From Paenibacillus cellulositrophicus (GTDB lineage: Bacteria; Bacillota; Bacilli; Paenibacillales; Paenibacillaceae): a stretch of 64,000 nt of DNA. The position numbers and the translations under genes are program-made. The notes beneath the pieces are model-generated. The model was not told where the DNA came from. It was given only the letters and a program-made list of their open reading frames with translations, and did no database searches. The stretch is taken from the NCBI RefSeq assembly GCF_009363095.1, contig NZ_CP045295.1, forward strand, positions 2,728,001-2,792,000, read 5' to 3'. Shown here piece after piece: positions 26,433 through 34,997 of this stretch (within the stretch, counting starts at the first letter, position 1; every line of letters starts with the position of its first letter).

Positions 26433-27275
26433 ATGACCGAAAATCAATCGCAACAAAAGACCTGGTTCATTCCAGGCTGTTCCACCGGATTTGGCCGAGA
26501 AATCGCCAAAAAGGCCATTTCTACAGGATATAACGTCGTTGCCACCGCTAGAAACCCGGCTCAAATAGAGGATTTGGCTGCAGAGCATCAGGAGCATGTA
26601 TTGATACTTCAACTGGACGTGACGGATAAAGCTCAAGTCCGGGCTACCGTGCAGAAGGCTTTGGAGAAATTCGGCACAATAGATGTCCTTGTCAATAATG
26701 CCGGCATCGGCTATTTCAGCACCGTTGAAGAAAGCGTTGAAGAAGAAGCGCGGAGAATGTTCGAGATCAACTTCTGGGGATTGATGGCGGTAACTCAAGA
26801 GGTCTTGCCTCATTTCAGAAGTCAAAACTCCGGCCACATCATTAATTTTTCATCCGTCGGAGGCCTGGCCGCATTCCCGTCCGTTGGCTATTATAATGCA
26901 ACGAAATTCGCGGTCGAAGGCATTTCCGAAAGCCTTTCAAAGGAAGTAGCGCCGCTTGGAATCCATGTTACGCTTATTGAACCTGGGGCTTTCCGAACCG
27001 ATTGGGCCGGACGATCTGCCAACCGCACGCAAACCGCGATAACGGCGTATATGGAAACGGTCGGACCAAGGATCAACAGGTCAAGCGGGCAGGAGATGGG
27101 AAATCCGGCCAAGCTGGCGGAAGTGGTCATTCAAGTTGCCGAGCTCCCTAATCCGCCATTGCGTTTATTGCTGGGCAAAGACGCATATGCGGTAGCGACC
27201 GCAAAATTGGGTGACATACTTAACGATATTGAGAATTGGAAAGAAACAACGATGGGTACCGATTTCGAGGAATAA
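26433..27275 (+). CDS. short-chain dehydrogenase/reductase
   Basis: 280 residues. It has the unusual N-terminal pattern WFIPGCSTGFGRE (GCSTGFG in place of TGxxxGIG), NNAGIGYFSTVEE, NFSSVGG and YNATK. This matches the YusZ/YoxD-like SDRs in which the first motif is GxSxGxG. It is an NADP-dependent oxidoreductase of unknown substrate. It is one of only a few plus-strand genes here. The ATG is preceded by TAGGAGTG. It does not lie in the repeat-bounded pattern of its minus-strand neighbours. Confidence 0.88.
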   Translation: MTENQSQQKTWFIPGCSTGFGREIAKKAISTGYNVVATARNPAQIEDLAAEHQEHVLILQLDVTDKAQVRATVQKALEKFGTIDVLVNNAGIGYFSTVEESVEEEARRMFEINFWGLMAVTQEVLPHFRSQNSGHIINFSSVGGLAAFPSVGYYNATKFAVEGISESLSKEVAPLGIHVTLIEPGAFRTDWAGRSANRTQTAITAYMETVGPRINRSSGQEMGNPAKLAEVVIQVAELPNPPLRLLLGKDAYAVATAKLGDILNDIENWKETTMGTDFEE

Positions 27276-27403
27276 GAGGGGAGATTATGGCCGCAGGCAC
27301 TGATTTGTAGTAACGTTTTCAGCGCCAACCTCGTAATTGATAATTCATCGGTTAACCATTCTTGTCTAGGCTTACGATGCAAGTTCATGTCCCTAGCTGA
27401 GGG

Positions 27404-27482
27404 CAAGAACTTGTATCGTTAAAACAAAAAAAGCCGCGGATCCGCGACTTCTTATGCGTGTACGTTCTTGTCCTCCGACATT
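27404..27482 (-). repeat. second repeat family, copy II-c, probable terminator
   Basis: CAAGAACTTGTATCGTTA, a run of A, hairpin GCCGCGGATCCGCGAC with flanking AAG/CTT, then GTACGTTCTTG, TCCTCCGACA. The hairpin followed by T-rich sequence on the minus strand can end transcription of the XRE-family gene. Confidence 0.6.
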
Positions 27483-27527
27483 ATAAAACTCCCACATCGA
27501 AAGTCCCCCGCGTTTAGGATAATGATG

Positions 27528-28379
27528 TTATCCCTTACTTTCTTTTGCAGGTGATCCCTTTGCCAAATATTTTTCCAGCTTTGATCTTGTTGCTGGTAGA
27601 GGCATGTAAATCATCACTCTCATATCGGGATCATTGGGGATTTGCAGGGTAATATGATCAAACTCAAGGTGCCCCATGTAGGGATGCTCCACTTCTTTAA
27701 ATCCTTCAAGAGAGCCGGGCGTTTCATGCTGCAGCCATAGCCGGCCAAATTCAGGACTTATTCGTTTAAGATCTTCTATTAATTCGGCAAACGACGAATC
27801 TTCAACGTAGCGGGCTGATGCCGTGTGGAATTCCGCAATCATTCCCGTAGCCTTTTGATCGAAATTTTTGAAGCGCCCCTTCCATACCGGGTCGGTGAAA
27901 AACCGCCAGATTAAATTGAATTCATGAGGCGGTGCTGCCGAGGAAATAGAGAAAACCTCATTTGCAGCATCATTCCAGGCCACAAAATCCCAGCGTCTTC
28001 CCAGAATATATACAGGATTCGGAGTAAGGTCATCCAGCATCCTTTGAAATGCTGACCCGATACTTTCTTTATGAGGAGACAAGTAAGGAGGAAGTGATTC
28101 TCCTGCAAGAAAAAAAAGATGGCGTCGTTCATTGGGATTAAGCTTTAGTGCCGCAGCTAGGCTTTCCAACACTTGTACTGACGGACGGACATCACGTCCC
28201 TGCTCCAGCCACATATACCAGGATGTGCCGATATTCGACAGCTGTGCGACCTCTTCCCTGCGCAATCCGGCTGTCCGGCGGCGCGACCCAGTCGGCAAAC
28301 CCACATCCTCTGGAGAAAGGCTTGACCTCTGTTTACGCAAAAAATCACCAAGAGCCGAACGGCGCTCGCGATCGTTCAT
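27528..28379 (-). CDS. XRE-family regulator with MmyB-like ligand-binding domain
   Basis: 283 residues. The N-terminal helix-turn-helix spans about residues 10-85 and contains the family hallmark RRTAGLRREEVAQLSNIGTSWYMWLEQGR, which is shared by MmyB-type repressors of actinobacteria and Bacillota. The C-terminal domain includes NPVYILGRRWDFVAWNDAANEVF and ends in a short basic tail; in this family it is PAS-like and binds a fatty acid or other ligand. The start at ATG 28379 follows TAGGAGGG. It is divergent from the SDR at 28528, whose expression it may control (inference). Confidence 0.9.
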   Translation of the reverse strand: MNDRERRSALGDFLRKQRSSLSPEDVGLPTGSRRRTAGLRREEVAQLSNIGTSWYMWLEQGRDVRPSVQVLESLAAALKLNPNERRHLFFLAGESLPPYLSPHKESIGSAFQRMLDDLTPNPVYILGRRWDFVAWNDAANEVFSISSAAPPHEFNLIWRFFTDPVWKGRFKNFDQKATGMIAEFHTASARYVEDSSFAELIEDLKRISPEFGRLWLQHETPGSLEGFKEVEHPYMGHLEFDHITLQIPNDPDMRVMIYMPLPATRSKLEKYLAKGSPAKESKG

Positions 28380-28527
28380 CTCAATCCCTCCTAACCTATT
28401 ACTCGGAAACCTATGATTAAGCAACCTCTCGTTAAAAGTGTATTAGAAAATTATACTCAATCATAGAAATCGCTTCAACTCCGTTTGAAACGTTTCAAAC
28501 CATTACCGACTTTAAAGGAGACAGGCC

Positions 28528-29322
28528 ATGCAATCAATAACACAGCACAAAAATTACAATTCTCAGGGAATGCTTATTAATAAAGTAGCTCTGGTTACAG
28601 GGTCCAGCCGCGGCATCGGAGCAGCGGCAGCCAAACTCTTCGCCGAAGAAGGAGCGGCGGTTACTCTCGTCGCAAGAACAGAAGCCGCTCTACGCTCTGG
28701 CGTTGAGGAAATTATCGCGAAAGGCGGTAAAGCCGATTACATTGTAGCCGATCTGGCCGATTCCGCCAGCATCGAACGGGCGGTTCAAACGACCGTTGAG
28801 CGTCACGGTCGCCTGGATATAGCATTCAATAATGCTGGAATTGGGGCTCCCCTTTCGCCCTTAACAGAGGTCACAGAAGAAGATTTCGACCTTCTTCAAG
28901 CTGTAAATTACAAAGGAATCTGGGTGGCAATGAAAGCGGAAATCAAGGCAATGCTCGATACTGGAGGTACCGGTGCCATTGTCAATAACAGCAGCGTGGG
29001 CAGCTTCAGAGGTAATCCCGGGTTGTCTGTCTACGGTGCCGCCAAACGGGCTGTTAATAGTCTGACCGAGACGGCTGCCATTGAATACGGGCCTTCGGGT
29101 ATCCGCGTAAACGCTATTGCACCTGGCACCACCATGACCGAGATGATCGAGGGGTTAGTTGCACAAGTTCCAGATATAATTGAAAAAAGCAACTCTGTAA
29201 CGCCTCTTAGGCGTCCTGCCGATCCTCATGAGATCGCGCAAGCGGCTGCCTGGTTATTGAGCGATCGCGCTTCTTACGTGACAGGCGTCGTTCTGCCGGT
29301 GGACGGCGGAGCAAGAGCGTAG
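28528..29322 (+). CDS. short-chain dehydrogenase/reductase, FabG-like
   Basis: 264 residues. It has TGSSRGIG near residue 24, NNAGIG at about residue 100, NNSSVGS with the catalytic serine and YGAAK. The terminal SYVTGVVLPVDGG is the classical FabG-like end. NAD(P)-dependent oxidation or reduction of a hydroxyl/keto substrate is expected. The ATG follows AAAGGAGA. It is divergent from the XRE-family regulator, a common arrangement for a repressor/target pair in this family. Confidence 0.9.
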   Translation: MQSITQHKNYNSQGMLINKVALVTGSSRGIGAAAAKLFAEEGAAVTLVARTEAALRSGVEEIIAKGGKADYIVADLADSASIERAVQTTVERHGRLDIAFNNAGIGAPLSPLTEVTEEDFDLLQAVNYKGIWVAMKAEIKAMLDTGGTGAIVNNSSVGSFRGNPGLSVYGAAKRAVNSLTETAAIEYGPSGIRVNAIAPGTTMTEMIEGLVAQVPDIIEKSNSVTPLRRPADPHEIAQAAAWLLSDRASYVTGVVLPVDGGARA

Positions 29323-29546
29323 TCCCTAACGGAGGGATTATCCCATAGGGTCCATTACCCCGGGATACTCCTTCCGCATGTTATGAAACGCTCCGAGAAA
29401 TTGCTGTCGCCCCAATGGAATTTCAGACATCCCACGGCTGAGTACATTATAACTAACCTGGTCGTTAGTTTGAACGAATGTTGAAGCAGTGGCCCATCAG
29501 CTAACTGCTCCAAGATCATTAAAATATCGCACCTTAGTGAAATGAT

Positions 29547-29581
29547 GGGTGCCGATCATGCACTCCTTATGATCGGCACCC
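29547..29581. terminator. bidirectional hairpin between convergent genes
   Basis: A perfect 13-bp stem GGGTGCCGATCAT (29547-29559) / ATGATCGGCACCC (29569-29581) lies between the convergent SDR and histidine kinase genes. There is no T tract, so it is probably a shared structural terminator or barrier. Confidence 0.55.
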
Positions 29582-29605
29582 GTCACCAGGTTACATAACT
29601 TGTGG

Positions 29606-31414
29606 TTATTCCAGAAGCCCAGCCTCCCTGGCTTTTTGTACCGCTTCCTCCCGATTGCGGACCCCCAGCTTCATATAAGCCGATGAGGCATAGTTTCGAA
29701 CCGTACCATCGGATAAATACAAATTGGAAGCAATGCTTTTATATCGCAGCCCTTTGGACACGAACTGTAAAATTTCAAGCTCCCGCGACGTTAAATCATA
29801 GGCCGAGGACGCTTTGATTGACGAAGGATCATCCCCGCTATTGTCCGCTTCCAGTTGGGCAAATAATTTGTGCGACATGCCCTGTTCTATCAGCGTGCCC
29901 CCGCGGTGGACGGTGCGAATCGTTTCAGCCAGCTCTAGCGGCTGCATGGACTTCAACAGGTATCCATCCACCCCGCTTCGCATTGCTTCCAGAGCCTGTT
30001 TGGTATCCTCAAACGTAGTGAGAATCAGAATCCGGATGTGGGGCCACGATTCTTTTATCGTCCGGGATGCGGAGATACCATCCACATTCGGCATTTCAAC
30101 ATCCATAAGCACCAGTTGCGGCCTAACCTGCCTGCACAGCTCGATCGCTTGCTCGCCATCCTCTGCCGTCCCGACAACCTGAAAATCCTGCTGCTCCTCC
30201 AGCAAAGTCCGCAAGCTTTCACGGATAACGGGATGGTCATCGACGACCAACAGGCGGATGACTTCATCCTTAAGCTCCGTTTGTCTGGGTAGCGTGCATG
30301 TAACGAGAGTGCCTTTTCCTTGCTCCGTATAGACGGCCACATGGCCTTGCAAAATCATCGCCCGCTCCTTCATGGCGCTGAGGCCAAAGCCCTCCCTTCC
30401 ATGCTCCATCCCGCGGCCGTTATCTTGAATTTCCAGTCTCGTCTGTCGGGGCTCGAATTGCACAGAAACCTTAATCTCTGTCGAGTGTCCATGGCGCACG
30501 GCATTCGTCAACGACTCTTGCAGGCAGCGGTAGAGTGCTGTCTTCGCTTGTTTCATTACAGGGTATTCCTCCCCATAGGCACGAAAAGTAACCAGCACCT
30601 TGGCATGTTCCTGAAATTCCTCCGCCAGCTTCCTCAGAGATTGAAGCAGCGGGAGCCCCTCATGCGGCGATTCGATTTGATGCACGTAACCTCTGACCTC
30701 CTCCATATTTTGGCGGGCCAGATTCAATATGGAATCGAGACTTTCGGTTCCTGTATCCGTTGCCATCTGAGGACGCAACGTTTCCAACCCCATAATGAGC
30801 GAAGTATAGGCATGACCGACGGTATCATGAAGCTCTTTGGACAGCCGGCTCCGTTCTTCGGCAAGCGTAATACGCTCGATTTGGGACAGGTACTGCTCCA
30901 ACACCGCATTTTGCTCGCGAATCGTTTCGCCTTGACGATGATTGAGCACGAGTAAATGGAAGGAGAATCCGAAGATATACGCCATCCCGATATGAACGGC
31001 CATGACCCAGTATTCACTTTGCTCTGCAAGCTGCTTGATTATGGCGGGCAGGAGCAAGATGGATACTGGCCCTGACCAGAGATAGGTTCTATGAGAGCTG
31101 TGGGCAGCAATGAAAAAAGCATACAGCAGGAATGCTATGTAGGCTTGCGGAAAAAATGAAGCCAGATACAAACACAACCCGCCCGAGATTACGATTTCGG
31201 TAAACAAGTAGTATTTATAATCGAGCTGCAAGCAAAGCCATGGAACGGAAAAAGCAATCAGCTGCCATAGGACAACGACCACAATCGGCAGCGTGAAATA
31301 TTGTTGCAGTCCTATGGTCGTAAACGCGAGAGAAATGCTGGATATCAGGCGGATTATGAACATGAGCCAGTCGTACCAGTACCATTGCTTGACCATATCG
31401 AACAAAACCATCAT
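29606..31414 (-). CDS. fused histidine kinase-response regulator (NarL/LuxR type) in one polypeptide
   Basis: 602 residues. Four or more membrane helices occupy residues 15-160. The HisKA_3 box LSKELHDTVGH has the phospho-accepting His at about 196. The HATPase_c domain shows LTNAVRHGH, DNGRGM and GFGLSAMKER. A full response regulator follows at about residue 387: LLVVDDHPVIRES, phospho-Asp in VLMDVEMPNVDG (about 438), then a LuxR-type DNA-binding domain (LTSRELEILQFVSKGLRYK...). Kinase and regulator are normally separate genes (DesK/DesR, LiaS/LiaR), so this is an unusual fusion; no stop codon separates them. The gene follows a membrane sensor protein on the same strand. Confidence 0.9.
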   Translation of the reverse strand: MMVLFDMVKQWYWYDWLMFIIRLISSISLAFTTIGLQQYFTLPIVVVVLWQLIAFSVPWLCLQLDYKYYLFTEIVISGGLCLYLASFFPQAYIAFLLYAFFIAAHSSHRTYLWSGPVSILLLPAIIKQLAEQSEYWVMAVHIGMAYIFGFSFHLLVLNHRQGETIREQNAVLEQYLSQIERITLAEERSRLSKELHDTVGHAYTSLIMGLETLRPQMATDTGTESLDSILNLARQNMEEVRGYVHQIESPHEGLPLLQSLRKLAEEFQEHAKVLVTFRAYGEEYPVMKQAKTALYRCLQESLTNAVRHGHSTEIKVSVQFEPRQTRLEIQDNGRGMEHGREGFGLSAMKERAMILQGHVAVYTEQGKGTLVTCTLPRQTELKDEVIRLLVVDDHPVIRESLRTLLEEQQDFQVVGTAEDGEQAIELCRQVRPQLVLMDVEMPNVDGISASRTIKESWPHIRILILTTFEDTKQALEAMRSGVDGYLLKSMQPLELAETIRTVHRGGTLIEQGMSHKLFAQLEADNSGDDPSSIKASSAYDLTSRELEILQFVSKGLRYKSIASNLYLSDGTVRNYASSAYMKLGVRNREEAVQKAREAGLLE

Positions 31415-31516
31415 CCCCTAAAGACTTTCAGTATGACATTACGTAACTAGTATAAAGTAAACCGCTATAGAGTGAACAATCCCCCGACGACCTACGAGGC
31501 GAAACCGGGCATTCGT

Positions 31517-32116
31517 CTACCGGTTCACATGCTTGATCATCAGACGCGTGTAGCCGCCTATCCAGCGAGCTAACCGGTCCGCAAGCCTGCAGCTCACCAT
31601 CATTAGTACGACCCCTGTGGCCGATACCATCACGGCTTTGGCAACCGTGTCTACCTTTGCACCCATAAAGGAAAGGCTGATAAACGGATAGAGGAACGGG
31701 GCCACAATCAATACAAGCGGCGCCACGTAGAGAAAAGTCGCACTGATCAGACTTATAATCCCTACCGGAAACTTCAACATCAGCCAGCCAATAGCGTTCC
31801 AGTTGCGTCGGTTCATCAGCTCCTTTTTCGCTTGAAGCCAGTTGGACACATTCGGGTTGGCGGCTTTAACACATGGCTCGGTGGTGATATCCATATAGAT
31901 CTTGGTTTGTACTCTTTCGAATTGCAGGAAGGCAGTCGTTGTTCGCAAAACGTTAGCCAGGAGAGGAACGCCCGCGACAGTAAACGAAAGACTCAAACCC
32001 AGAATAATGGCAACCAGATAAAAGCAGAAGTAAAACAATCCGGTGACGAAAGTAAACAGCAGGAAATAGCCGTTTTGAACAAAACAGGCGACAGTTCTTG
32101 CCATCAAAGAGCTCAC
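31517..32116 (-). CDS. membrane sensor-domain protein
   Basis: 199 residues with four membrane segments arranged in two hairpins (about 15-60 and 110-185). It matches the four-helix sensor domain normally found at the N-terminus of actinobacterial and Bacillota histidine kinases (the Sensor/PF13796 type) but encoded here as a free protein. The gene is immediately upstream of the fused kinase-regulator and shares its operon; the two probably form one signalling unit. The GTG at 32116 and an ATG at 32104 are both possible starts. It is preceded by an operator also found upstream of the esterase gene. Confidence 0.75.
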   Translation of the reverse strand: MSSLMARTVACFVQNGYFLLFTFVTGLFYFCFYLVAIILGLSLSFTVAGVPLLANVLRTTTAFLQFERVQTKIYMDITTEPCVKAANPNVSNWLQAKKELMNRRNWNAIGWLMLKFPVGIISLISATFLYVAPLVLIVAPFLYPFISLSFMGAKVDTVAKAVMVSATGVVLMMVSCRLADRLARWIGGYTRLMIKHVNR

Positions 32117-32136
32117 ATCCTTTGCAAGTAGTAAAC

Positions 32137-32190
32137 GTATCCTACTGCTCGTGATGTCAAATCTGCCAGTGTCATAATGTCATATGACAC
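32137..32190 (-). promoter_or_regulatory. shared operator and promoter of the sensor-kinase operon
   Basis: An inverted repeat GTGTCATA...TATGACAC (32169-32190, 8-bp perfect arms on 6-base spacing) lies 32 bases from a conserved GTATCCTACTGC element (32137-32148). On the minus strand the latter reads GCAGTAGGATAC, a likely -10 region. The same two elements at identical spacing lie upstream of the erythromycin-esterase-like gene (33967-34020). The weak -35 suggests activation. Confidence 0.7.
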
Positions 32191-32489
32191 AAAATGAATG
32201 GAGCGTGAGCTACGGTCATGCCCAACTGCACAATAGAATTGTTCAAACTCAGGATGATCCCTGTGTTATACGATGCTATTACGCCGCTACTCTTACTAGC
32301 ACCATACGTTCCAGATACAGCTACATTAACAAAAGTCTCCCTCCATCTATTAGGTGTAGAAATTACTTAGACGTTATACGTTCAATATTGGAATTATTTT
32401 TTCAGGATATCAATTAACAAGAATAAATCCGTATATATGTACAGTCCCAAGTATTCTCTTACTATCTTACAAGGAAAAAAGTAAATAAG
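32191..32489. other. intergenic DNA, nothing further recognised
   Basis: AT-rich stretch between the operator of the sensor operon and the terminator of the esterase gene. No frame with a ribosome site or clear structure. Confidence 0.4.
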
Positions 32490-32546
32490 CTCTATGCTTA
32501 AAACAAAAAAGCCGCAACTAAGCGACTTTTAAGCTTGCATAATTTA
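32490..32546 (-). repeat. second repeat family, copy II-d, probable terminator
   Basis: CTTAAAACAAAAAAGCCGC, then AACTAAGCGACTTTTAAGC. The stem AAGCCGC/GCGACTT is followed by T-rich sequence on the minus strand, 10-20 bases beyond the esterase stop codon. Confidence 0.6.
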
Positions 32547-32555
32547 TTTAAGATT

Positions 32556-33896
32556 TTATTGATTCAGTTGAGATGGCTTCACTTTCTGAATATGAACGAT
32601 GATGTCGAATGATTGACCTAATGATAGATCAACAGTTGTTGGGATATCTGGACCTACCGTTGTTACTCCAGCAAAAATGGGATGTTGCTCGTTTAGCCAA
32701 GTTTTAGTCACTCCGCTTGCCTTACGTAAATCAACAAAAAACTGGTCGTATTTGACTTGTCCCAACGTATAATTAAAATTGTTCGGGTCATTTAATTTTA
32801 AGATTCCATAAGGCCCGAATTGTTGGCTGGTGTTATAAACATTGTAACGTCCCTCGAAAACAGATGTTCCAATGGTTACATACCGTTTGCCATAATGTTC
32901 TGCTAAGTGCTGCCCAGCCATTTTAGGGTATACGAAAGGAAGCATATTTGTTTTCGAAACGTGCCCATTATGGCCCCACACGATTGTTTTTCCTACATGT
33001 TCTTCTGTCCATTTCGCATTCTCATACATGGCAATATCGTGTTTCAAATAAAAGTCTTCCAAGTTATCAGGATATGCAACTGTCATTGTCGTAAATTGCT
33101 CAATAATACGGGCATTTTGTTTGATCCATGCGAACTCTGGGGATTTTCCATTCAGTTTATTTTTATTTTGCTCTAATAAAGCGCTGATTTGTTTCGCATC
33201 TGAAACATACCGTGCTTTCGTTTCTTTCTTAAGACCGCCAAAGGTATCTAAATCCTTGGTTACAGGAATAAGGCCTTTCATCTTTTGATCGAAACGAGTG
33301 ACAAGTTTTGGATCGTATTTCTTTACATACGTTAGGATATTGTTATAAACACTCTCGTTTACGGTTTGTATATCCATCCCGATGATCCGTATTTTGGATT
33401 TATGCTTTGGATCAGCATTATATTGGCGTATCCATTGAAGCAGATCTATGATTTCTTTCGTGTTAAATACAGGACTTAGATATTGGCTTGGGTCCCCTTT
33501 ACCCGTAAGAACATAGCGATCGAGTCCCAATGCTCTGTCCCATCCCTCTTCTAACACTAAGGCCTTAAAGCCCATTTCAGCTGTCAAATAATTAACAATG
33601 CGATGCTTCATGGTAAAAACTTCGTGAGCTCCATGCGTCGCTTCGCCTAAACCAACAATTGTAGCTGATCCGATCATATCCTTAAGCGGTCTTAAATCCT
33701 GAAGCGATGCTGTTGGATCCGTTGACTTTAATGGCATGGCATGCTTTTCTAACCATTTTATCTGCTCGGCTTTTTGATTTGAGTTGTAGGGAGCTATAAG
33801 AGAAGCACCTACTTTCGAAGCTGCATGAATATTTCCTGTAAAACCAGCCAGTGTGATCATCGAAGCAGCAATTGCGATCCCCATTTTCTTTTTCAT
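32556..33896 (-). CDS. erythromycin esterase-like secreted protein
   Basis: 446 residues. A cleavable signal peptide (MKKKMGIAIAASMITLAG...HAA, about 26 residues) is followed by a domain with GLGEATHGAHEVF near residue 85 (the conserved EATHG motif), VLEEGWDRALGLDRYV, and a C-terminal IVWGHNGHVSK, all typical of the EreA/EreB/YbfO family. Such proteins hydrolyse macrolide lactones or related esters, though many members have other unknown roles. The family is usually cytosolic; the signal peptide here points to export. Its promoter region shares an operator with the upstream-encoded sensor/kinase operon, implying common control. Confirmed resistance cannot be claimed. Confidence 0.88.
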   Translation of the reverse strand: MKKKMGIAIAASMITLAGFTGNIHAASKVGASLIAPYNSNQKAEQIKWLEKHAMPLKSTDPTASLQDLRPLKDMIGSATIVGLGEATHGAHEVFTMKHRIVNYLTAEMGFKALVLEEGWDRALGLDRYVLTGKGDPSQYLSPVFNTKEIIDLLQWIRQYNADPKHKSKIRIIGMDIQTVNESVYNNILTYVKKYDPKLVTRFDQKMKGLIPVTKDLDTFGGLKKETKARYVSDAKQISALLEQNKNKLNGKSPEFAWIKQNARIIEQFTTMTVAYPDNLEDFYLKHDIAMYENAKWTEEHVGKTIVWGHNGHVSKTNMLPFVYPKMAGQHLAEHYGKRYVTIGTSVFEGRYNVYNTSQQFGPYGILKLNDPNNFNYTLGQVKYDQFFVDLRKASGVTKTWLNEQHPIFAGVTTVGPDIPTTVDLSLGQSFDIIVHIQKVKPSQLNQ

Positions 33897-33966
33897 AAAA
33901 TCCTCTCCTTAAATATTTTGTGATTTGGTCTGATGAGATATATTCTAGTTCCCAGAACTCTCATCT

Positions 33967-34020
33967 GTATCCTACTGCACTCGTTGTTATGTACAACAGT
34001 GTCAAAATGTCATATGACAC
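33967..34020 (-). promoter_or_regulatory. shared operator and promoter of the esterase gene
   Basis: GTATCCTACTGC (33967-33978) and an inverted-repeat operator (33999-34020) containing the 12-bp palindrome TGTCATATGACA are separated by the same distance (32 bases) as in the copy at 32137-32190. One base in the outer arm differs (A for T). Confidence 0.7.
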
Positions 34021-34086
34021 GCCTTTCCCCCTAAACTTAATAAATAGACGTCTGCTGGCTCGATGAAATTAAATCGGGAATGTAAC

Positions 34087-34187
34087 AAAGTTCTTGTCAC
34101 TGGATTTTGACAAGAACTTGATAACCTAAATAAAAAAGCCGAATAATCAGCGGCTTCTAATGTTACTATGTTTCTGTCACCCGACAA
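34087..34187 (-). repeat. second repeat family, copy II-e (longest)
   Basis: AAGTTCTTGTC and GACAAGAACTT form an 11-bp inverted pair around 34088-34119, followed by TAAATAAAAAAGCC, hairpin AGCCGAATAATCAGCGGCT, then TTACTATGTTTCTGTCACCC, GACA. It gives the fullest view of the second repeat family. Confidence 0.6.
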
Positions 34188-34230
34188 TTTTTACTAAACC
34201 ACTGCCTTTGAAGTCGTTGTGCTATATTAT

Positions 34231-34313
34231 CCGTTAGCTAAAAAAGGCAGCTGATCGTTCTGACCAGCTGCCTTCTCTCCTTTATTCCACTATCGTTTCC
34301 CGTTAGCGTAATG
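34231..34313 (+). repeat. boundary repeat unit R10 (full unit)
   Basis: Left motif CCGTTAGCTAA (34231-34241), 8-bp stem GGCAGCTG (34246-34253) / CAGCTGCC (34265-34272), linker TTTATTCCACTATCG and right motif TTTCCCGTTAGCGTAATG (34296-34313). It lies 28 bases 3' of the lipoprotein stop codon. Confidence 0.82.
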
Positions 34314-34340
34314 CGCTGTTGACGATCTGTTCACTAACTC

Positions 34341-34844
34341 TTATTTATTAACTAGAAATGAAGAGGTTTTCATATTTACTTTTTTATTTTCAGACTCAAT
34401 CTTAAAATACAATTCTTTTTTAGCTGCTGTTAAAATTCGAATTGGGTTACGCATTGACATGAATAACTCACCTTCAGAATTCGGCTTAAACATTACCTCA
34501 TCTTCCAGAGATCCCACCCTTAATTTAACATTCTCAATGGGACCAAACATCACTCCAGGGGAGGCTCCATTATCTCCTATTAAAGAAATTCTATATTTTA
34601 CATTGGAATCTAACCCCTTCGCATAAATAAGAATGTCAGCAGCATCGTCTTCGAAAATAATAATTGCTCGACTTATCCCATCTGCAAAGGTAAGTTCTTG
34701 TAACTGCTGTGACTTTGTTATTTTTAAGACTTCATCTTTCGCTGTGTTCTCTTGCATAGATGACTTTTCTGAACACCCTGCGAAGAAGATAAATAATGCT
34801 ACTATAATGAATAGCTGATTTAACTTTTTAAAGCGAATCGACAT
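34341..34844 (-). CDS. putative lipoprotein of unknown function
   Basis: 167 residues from ATG 34844, which follows TAGGGGTGG; an ORF from 34907 has no ribosome site. The signal peptide ends at FFAGCS (lipobox AGC), so the mature protein should be membrane-anchored outside the cell. Two-thirds of the mature protein are beta-strand-like, e.g. AIIIFEDDAADILIYAKGL. I recognise no domain. It is the only gene between repeat sites R10 and R11. Confidence 0.75.
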   Translation of the reverse strand: MSIRFKKLNQLFIIVALFIFFAGCSEKSSMQENTAKDEVLKITKSQQLQELTFADGISRAIIIFEDDAADILIYAKGLDSNVKYRISLIGDNGASPGVMFGPIENVKLRVGSLEDEVMFKPNSEGELFMSMRNPIRILTAAKKELYFKIESENKKVNMKTSSFLVNK

Positions 34845-34907
34845 ATATTCCACCCCTACACGAATTTGTAAGTATAGAAATATTGAATCAAAGCTTAGTT
34901 GCGCCAT

Positions 34908-34989
34908 ACTGCCCGTTAGGCTTAATAAAGCTGCCGATCTGCGCTTGCAGCTTCTTCAAATGTTCGTTTATTCAACTATCGTTCCCCGT
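34908..34989 (+). repeat. boundary repeat unit R11, interrupted by an IS110-family element
   Basis: Left motif ACTGCCCGTTAGGCTTAAT (34908-34926), hairpin AAGCTGC (34928-34934) / GCAGCTT (34947-34953), linker TTTATTCAACTATCG and the first half of the right motif, TTCCCCGT (34982-34989). The missing second half, TAGCTGAAC, is found at 36690 after the IS110 element. Joining the two sides restores a consensus boundary. Confidence 0.8.
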
Positions 34990-34997
34990 CGTATTAT

